Positions 7,023 through 11,074 of a stretch of 11,074 bases of DNA are shown here, in pieces. The notes below the pieces were generated by a model. It was not told where the DNA came from and did no database searches. It saw nothing but the letters and a program-made list of their open reading frames with translations. Source of the stretch: an uncultured Acetatifactor sp. (GTDB lineage Bacteria; Bacillota; Clostridia; Lachnospirales; Lachnospiraceae); assembly GCA_910588225.1 (NCBI GenBank), contig CAJUQT010000021.1, positions 50,272 through 61,345 of the forward strand, in the 5' to 3' direction. The position numbers were made by a program, and so were the translations under genes. Every line of letters starts with the position of its first letter. Positions within the stretch are counted from its first letter, which is position 1.

Positions 7023-7991
7023 TTATGCAAATTCCGGAATCATTTCGTAAATCTGGCGGACTCCTATTGTCAGATCCGGATAACGGTATCCGTAAATGGA
7101 TTGGACTTCAGGATCCTCCACTTCAATCAGGATCTCCAGCCAGGTATTGTTGTAGGGCATCCGAAAGCGAACTCTGTTCTTCGCATCCATTTCATATCCC
7201 CCATTCTCCAGAGATATTCCGAACTTTTCCGCCCAGCTCTCTTCTTCCGCCCGAACTTCCGCATCCAGAAAATGATTGATGTCCAGCCAGCCGCCTTCCA
7301 TCATCCATTCATACAGAATATTCAGCAAATCTTCACTCAGCACTTCGTAATATGTGGCAAAAAAGCTCCATAGCTGCGTCATAACATAACCATGCCTGAA
7401 AAGAGTCCGCAGATAATCCTGTTGGTTCTCTGTCAACAGCCTGTGATTGTTTTCCGTCCGCAATCCATAAACAGTGCCATCCTCCGCATCTGTAAGCAGC
7501 TTAAACACGGAACCGTCAGGATCCTGCATTTCAATATACCACAGGATATAATTCACCCCTTTGGCATAATCGTCGCTGTAGATCACATAACGCTTCCACT
7601 GCGTTACCTCATAGATGTCCTTCCAAAGCTCATAGGGCAGCAATCCGCCCTCCGCAAAAGCAGTCAGCATTTCCTGATTGAACCCGGATTCCGAATGCAG
7701 AAGTTCCGTCACCTCTCCGGTGATCTCCAGTTCCTGGGAAGTCACATAAAAGCTGTCGTTTCCCGCCAGTCCTTCCGCGAAATCGGTCATCCGCACTGCC
7801 AGCGATTTCTCATAGGAAGTACTTAAGGCTTCCACATCCATACTTTCCCGCTTGCCCAGGGTAATGTCTCTGCATAAAATGCGATCCTGTATCCGAAAAA
7901 TGACCTGCGGCAGAAGAAATGCCCCCATAAGCAGAGAAATCATCACAAGATATAACATTATTTTTTTCTCTCTTTTTTTACTATACCTCAA
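7023..7991 (-). CDS. Membrane-anchored extracytoplasmic protein, paralogue 2
   Basis: I do not recognise a named family. The protein has 322 residues: a basic N-terminus (KKREKK), one hydrophobic segment (about 12-32) and a long soluble part expected outside the cell. It is a clear paralogue of the preceding gene product. Both share PQ-IFR-QD-IL-C after the membrane segment (Cys40 here), FYVTSQ (81-86), QWKRYV-YSD-YAKGVN (131-147), ILWYIE-QD, an EDGT-Y strand (170-174), and an IYE-IPEF end. The start is a TTG that overlaps the TGA stop of the upstream gene (TTGA), implying translational coupling. An ATG 11 codons later (7958) is the alternative, but it would remove the basic residues before the membrane anchor. 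Its place behind a two-component system suggests an accessory sensing or modulating role, which is inference. Confidence 0.85.
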   Translation of the reverse strand: MRYSKKREKKIMLYLVMISLLMGAFLLPQVIFRIQDRILCRDITLGKRESMDVEALSTSYEKSLAVRMTDFAEGLAGNDSFYVTSQELEITGEVTELLHSESGFNQEMLTAFAEGGLLPYELWKDIYEVTQWKRYVIYSDDYAKGVNYILWYIEMQDPDGSVFKLLTDAEDGTVYGLRTENNHRLLTENQQDYLRTLFRHGYVMTQLWSFFATYYEVLSEDLLNILYEWMMEGGWLDINHFLDAEVRAEEESWAEKFGISLENGGYEMDAKNRVRFRMPYNNTWLEILIEVEDPEVQSIYGYRYPDLTIGVRQIYEMIPEFA

Positions 7992-9067
7992 AATTCCGGA
8001 ATCCTCTCATATATGTCCATAATACCTATTGTCACATTAGGCATAGAATACCCATATTCCGGATTCTCCATCTCCAGAACCACATCCAGCGAACTTACTC
8101 CGCAGGGTATCATCAGCAGCAGTTCGTTTTCTCCTTTCATAGCATACCACTCTTCCAAATTTCCCCCTTCTTCCTTCTCCTTTTCTTCCCCCTGTTCCTT
8201 CCCTGCTTCCGTTTTTCCCTCTTGTATATCGGTGAGCTCTTCTTCATCTGTCAACACATCTGTGATACCTGCCGACAAAAGTTCCGTCTTAACCGTTTTT
8301 ATACTTTCTTTTTCGATCTCTTCCAGCCAGAAATGATACTTTTCGGTCACTTCCTCTGTCATCAACTCATAATACTCTGTAAAATATCCCCATAACTCAA
8401 AGAACATATACTCACCCAGATAGCTCTTCATCTGGGCCCAGTAATCATAATTCCCCTTTCTAAAATCATCCGCAGGCAGACCGACCTCCGTCTTCAAGGC
8501 ATATATGGTTCCATCTTCTCCGTCTACCAGTAATTTCAACACTTCTTCCGAATCCTGCAATTCAATAAACCACAGGATAAAATTAACTCCTTTTGCATAA
8601 TTATCGCTGTAAAGCACATATCTTTTCCACTGGTTTATTGTAAAGTCTCTTCCCCAGATATCAATAAGCCCGATTGCACTTAAACTATTTATAATCCCCT
8701 GATACAAGCCCATATCCGAGTACAGATATTCCTGAATTTCCTGGTCTATCTCCATATCCTGAGATGTCACATAGAAAACATCTCCCGCCATCAAGCCATT
8801 GACAAAATTTTCCAGCCGTACGGGAAGCTCTTTCTCATAGTCGGTTCTCATGGCTTCCACATCCAGATGCATTCTCTGACCCAGTACAGTATCTCCGCAC
8901 AAAATGTCATCCTGTACCCTGAAAATAAACTGTGGAATCAAAAAAGCGGCAGCAATCAGCAAAACCAGCCCTGACAGACCTGCCATATATTGAACTATTC
9001 TCTTTCTCCGCAATCCGGCATTCCTTTTCACGCCGATTCTTATCTGCCTCTTTTTCGCTCTGCTCAT
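7988..9067 (-). CDS. Membrane-anchored extracytoplasmic protein, paralogue 1
   Basis: I do not recognise a named family. The 359-residue protein begins with a strongly basic cytoplasmic tail (about 25 residues), has one membrane segment (about 28-49), and continues as an extracytoplasmic domain. It matches the next gene product over nearly its whole length, with conserved Cys57, FYVTSQ (98-103), QWKRYV-YSD-YAKGVN (146-162), a GEDGT-Y strand and IYERIPEF at the very end. Unlike its partner it has an acidic, lysine- and glutamate-rich stretch (about 273-305), probably a disordered insert. It starts 14 bp after the kinase stop. AGGAAG abuts the ATG, closer than ideal. Having two such proteins after a regulator-kinase pair resembles the layout of yycH-yycI after walRK, although no YycH or YycI sequence hallmark is evident. 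Confidence 0.88.
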   Translation of the reverse strand: MSRAKKRQIRIGVKRNAGLRRKRIVQYMAGLSGLVLLIAAAFLIPQFIFRVQDDILCGDTVLGQRMHLDVEAMRTDYEKELPVRLENFVNGLMAGDVFYVTSQDMEIDQEIQEYLYSDMGLYQGIINSLSAIGLIDIWGRDFTINQWKRYVLYSDNYAKGVNFILWFIELQDSEEVLKLLVDGEDGTIYALKTEVGLPADDFRKGNYDYWAQMKSYLGEYMFFELWGYFTEYYELMTEEVTEKYHFWLEEIEKESIKTVKTELLSAGITDVLTDEEELTDIQEGKTEAGKEQGEEKEKEEGGNLEEWYAMKGENELLLMIPCGVSSLDVVLEMENPEYGYSMPNVTIGIMDIYERIPEF

Positions 9068-9081
9068 CTTCCTGTTGCTGT

Positions 9082-10533
9082 TTATACTTTCTTCCTTTTT
9101 GTTCTGGATTCCTTTCTGGGAAAAAGGACTTTTATCACTGTGCCCTCCCCCAGTCTGCTCTCCACATTCATAGTTCCATTATGCAGCTGTATAATCTTCT
9201 GACACAATGCCATCCCAATGCCTGCGCCGCCTTCTTTCCGGGAACGGGACTTATCCACCATATAGAATGCTTCCGTAATCCTGCTGATCTCCTCCGCCGG
9301 AATACCTCGTCCATTATCCACCACTTTGAATTCATAGAAGCCTTCCACACAGGTACCTTTCATGAGAATAAAACTTTTTTCCCCTTTATCCAACGCTTTT
9401 ACCGCATTATCCAGCAGATTATAGAACAGAGACAATAGCAGCTCTCCGTCTCCCTGGAGGTTGGCTTTCTCCAGATCCACCTTTCCCCTGATTCCCCGAT
9501 TCTTCCATATAGGGCGCATGGTAATTCGTATATTCTGCTCCAGTTCCTTGGTGGAAATCGGCTTGCTTGTAAGAGGACTTTTATCCATACTGACCAGATC
9601 CAGCAGCTTATGGGACAGGCTTTCCAGACGCTTTCCCTGACTGTAGATATAAAAATAGGCTTCACTGCATTCCTCCTCGGTCAGCTTCAGCGAATTGAGC
9701 ATATCCGCGTATCCGATAATGGAAGTCAGAGGTGTCTTCAGCTCATGGGCGAAAGCGGCCGTAAAATCTTCTTTCTGCTTTGCTTCCAATACTTTTTTCT
9801 GCATCTGCTCCACGAGACGGTCCGCCATCCGGTTAAAATTCCTTGCAAGTTCTCCGATCTCATCTCTGGCTTCGTTGTGAGAACGCAACGCGAAATCCCC
9901 ATCCGCAATCTTTCCCGCAAGCTTGTCCAGACTGCGTATGGGTCTCGTAATGTATTGTGCCATAATATAAATGCAGACGCCTCCGGCCAGCAGCAGACAT
10001 ACAAGCGCAATACGATATCTGGAAAGCAGATTTTGTCTGTCATTGTAGATTGCAGTCAGATCTCTGCACATTCCCAGATAGATATTCCCGGACGCAATGT
10101 CGGCCATGGCCACAGTAAACATATAATAACCATCGTGAATCCGGCGGACACAATACCCATAGGTACTTGCATCATCCAAAGAAGAAGTGAGCACGGACAC
10201 CTCCTGTTCAAATCCCATATCTCTGAGATAATCGCTTCCATAAAAACAGGTCCCGTCTTCTCCTACCACAAACATACGGCTTCCGCCCCGCTCCACACTG
10301 CCGGAAATGCTGTTCAGCGTTCGGCTGACGGCGTATTCCTCTCCAAATTCCGCCGTGGACTGATATCCCATTTCAAACAGAAACTGGAACATGTTATTTT
10401 CCTGATTCCCCTGTTCGATTTCCTTGTTCAGCAGTTGGGAAAAGTCAGAGGAAAGCATCCAAATGCCAAAGAGAGCAAACATAATGGTCAGTAAAGCTGT
10501 CATGGCAAGGAACAGTTTGTTCGCAAATTTCAT
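9082..10533 (-). CDS. Sensor histidine kinase
   Basis: This membrane-bound two-component sensor (483 residues) should autophosphorylate and pass phosphate to the adjacent response regulator. Domains in order: membrane segment 1 (about 7-27), extracytoplasmic sensor region (about 28-173, with three cysteines at 96, 128 and 156), membrane segment 2 (about 174-194), HAMP linker starting at TRPIRSL (196-202), HisKA dimerisation domain with the H-box FAHELKTPLTS (phosphoacceptor His263), and a HATPase domain with an N-box (NLLDNA, 372-377), DNGRG (406-410) and a GGAGIG lid (435-440). It appears intact. The sensor region has no clear named domain; SGNIYLG followed by DLT resembles the last strands of PAS/Cache-type folds. 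The start has AGGA about 10 nt upstream, overlapping the end of the regulator gene, with a 2-bp gap between the genes. Confidence 0.95.
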   Translation of the reverse strand: MKFANKLFLAMTALLTIMFALFGIWMLSSDFSQLLNKEIEQGNQENNMFQFLFEMGYQSTAEFGEEYAVSRTLNSISGSVERGGSRMFVVGEDGTCFYGSDYLRDMGFEQEVSVLTSSLDDASTYGYCVRRIHDGYYMFTVAMADIASGNIYLGMCRDLTAIYNDRQNLLSRYRIALVCLLLAGGVCIYIMAQYITRPIRSLDKLAGKIADGDFALRSHNEARDEIGELARNFNRMADRLVEQMQKKVLEAKQKEDFTAAFAHELKTPLTSIIGYADMLNSLKLTEEECSEAYFYIYSQGKRLESLSHKLLDLVSMDKSPLTSKPISTKELEQNIRITMRPIWKNRGIRGKVDLEKANLQGDGELLLSLFYNLLDNAVKALDKGEKSFILMKGTCVEGFYEFKVVDNGRGIPAEEISRITEAFYMVDKSRSRKEGGAGIGMALCQKIIQLHNGTMNVESRLGEGTVIKVLFPRKESRTKRKKV

Positions 10534-10535
10534 GA

Positions 10536-11039
10536 TCAGAAATCCTTTCGTTTCTCCTCTCCTTCCAGACGATAGCCAACCTTATAGACTGCCGTAATTT
10601 CATTATCCCAGTTCAATTTCTTTTTCAGCCGCTGGATATGCAGATCTACTGTCCTGCTCTGTCCCATGTATTCTCCGCCCCACACTGTCTCATAAATCGT
10701 CTCTCTGTACAATGCAATATTGCGGTTCCGTGCCAGCAAAAGCAGCAAGTCGAATTCCTTCATGGTCAGGGAGATAGGCTCGCCGTCCCTTGTCACGCAG
10801 CGGGAAGCAGTATCGATCACCACATCAAACACCGTGAGCATGGTCTCTGTCTTGTTATACCGTCTGAGAACCGCCTCCACTCTGGCCAGCAGCTCCACAA
10901 TCTCAAAAGGCTTGGTCAGATAGTCATCAGCTCCCATTTTCAGCCCTTTTACTTTATTCTCCGTACTTCCAAGCGCAGTCAGAAAGATGACCGGAAGCTC
11001 CAGAGCCCTTGCAAAGTCCATCAAATTAGCAACCCCCAT
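10536..11039 (-). CDS. OmpR/PhoB-type response regulator, receiver truncated
   Basis: This is the partner regulator of the adjacent kinase and would bind DNA. The visible 167 residues cover the last part of the receiver domain (LPVIFLTALGS with the conserved threonine, then KMGADDYLTKPFE with the conserved lysine, about 42-46) and a complete winged-helix DNA-binding domain (MKEFDLLLLLARN, RTVDLHIQRLKKKL and the final VYKVGYRLEG). The first half of the receiver, including the phosphoacceptor aspartate, is missing. Native-looking sequence begins at LMDFARALELP (codon at 11024-11022). Upstream the frame stays open to the window edge but reads as low-complexity PGGVKVRPPFE, unlike any receiver. 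An ATG at 11039 or 11021 could still start a fragment lacking the phosphorylation site. The likely cause is insertion of a mobile element; an assembly join is the alternative. Confidence 0.88.
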   Translation of the reverse strand: MGVANLMDFARALELPVIFLTALGSTENKVKGLKMGADDYLTKPFEIVELLARVEAVLRRYNKTETMLTVFDVVIDTASRCVTRDGEPISLTMKEFDLLLLLARNRNIALYRETIYETVWGGEYMGQSRTVDLHIQRLKKKLNWDNEITAVYKVGYRLEGEEKRKDF

Positions 11040-11074
11040 TTCAAATGGGGGTCTAACTTTAACCCCTCCGGGGT
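11025..11074. mobile_element. Probable end of a mobile element (partial)
   Basis: These last 50 bases replace the expected receiver-coding sequence. They contain two hairpins back to back: a perfect 10-bp palindrome arm pair (acccccattt at 11032-11041, aaatgggggt at 11043-11052) and a 5-bp stem (acccc at 11062-11066, ggggt at 11070-11074). A subterminal hairpin beginning about 8 bp from the junction is compatible with an IS200/IS605-like end. The C-rich blocks also recall multiple terminal repeats of IS21-like elements. No transposase is in the window, so the family is undetermined. Confidence 0.45.

Noticed and set aside
11025..11074. Group II intron 3' end
   Set aside because: No domain V-like sequence or structure is visible next to the junction.

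Overview
The window holds nine protein-coding genes, all on the minus strand, with a structured repeat at the left edge and a probable mobile-element junction at the right edge. The organism is most likely a Clostridia-class Firmicute, probably Lachnospiraceae. This is inferred from moderate GC content, purine-rich Shine-Dalgarno sequences, an AGCS-type sodium:alanine symporter, peptidase T, and an OmpR-type regulator whose remaining sequence looks clostridial. No database search was possible.

In the direction of transcription (right to left) the order is as follows. (1) 11074 to about 11022: non-native sequence rich in small hairpins, which cuts into a response regulator. (2) 11039-10536: the remaining C-terminal two thirds of an OmpR/PhoB-type response regulator. 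(3) 10533-9082: its sensor histidine kinase. (4) 9067-7988 and 7991-7023: two overlapping genes for paralogous, single-pass membrane-anchored extracytoplasmic proteins of unrecognised family. (5) 6972-5566: an AGCS-family symporter, whose start codon lies in one arm of a 12-bp perfect inverted repeat. (6) 5445-4207: pepT. (7) 4065-2599: miaB. (8) 2541-1756: tcdA. (9) 1606-221: argH. (10) 193-1: two near-identical 88-bp repeats on a 105-bp period, containing nested hairpins.

The regulator, kinase and two anchored paralogues are tightly packed (2-bp gap, 14-bp gap, 4-bp overlap) and look like one operon. The layout recalls walRK-yycHI, where two membrane-anchored accessory proteins tune the kinase. 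The sequences do not look like YycH or YycI, so this may be an uncharacterised accessory-protein family and is the best candidate here for something undescribed. The receiver domain of the regulator appears to be cut just before its conserved C-terminal half, so the system may be broken in this strain or the sequence may end inside an insertion element.

The left half is housekeeping. pepT completes peptide breakdown. miaB and tcdA both act on adenosine 37 next to the tRNA anticodon and sit 57 bp apart. argH performs the last step of arginine synthesis. Plausible sigma-A-type promoters precede argH, miaB and pepT. No rRNA, tRNA, CRISPR array or complete transposase gene was seen. No gene-free stretch exceeds 300 bases; the longest is the 220-bp repeat region at the left edge.
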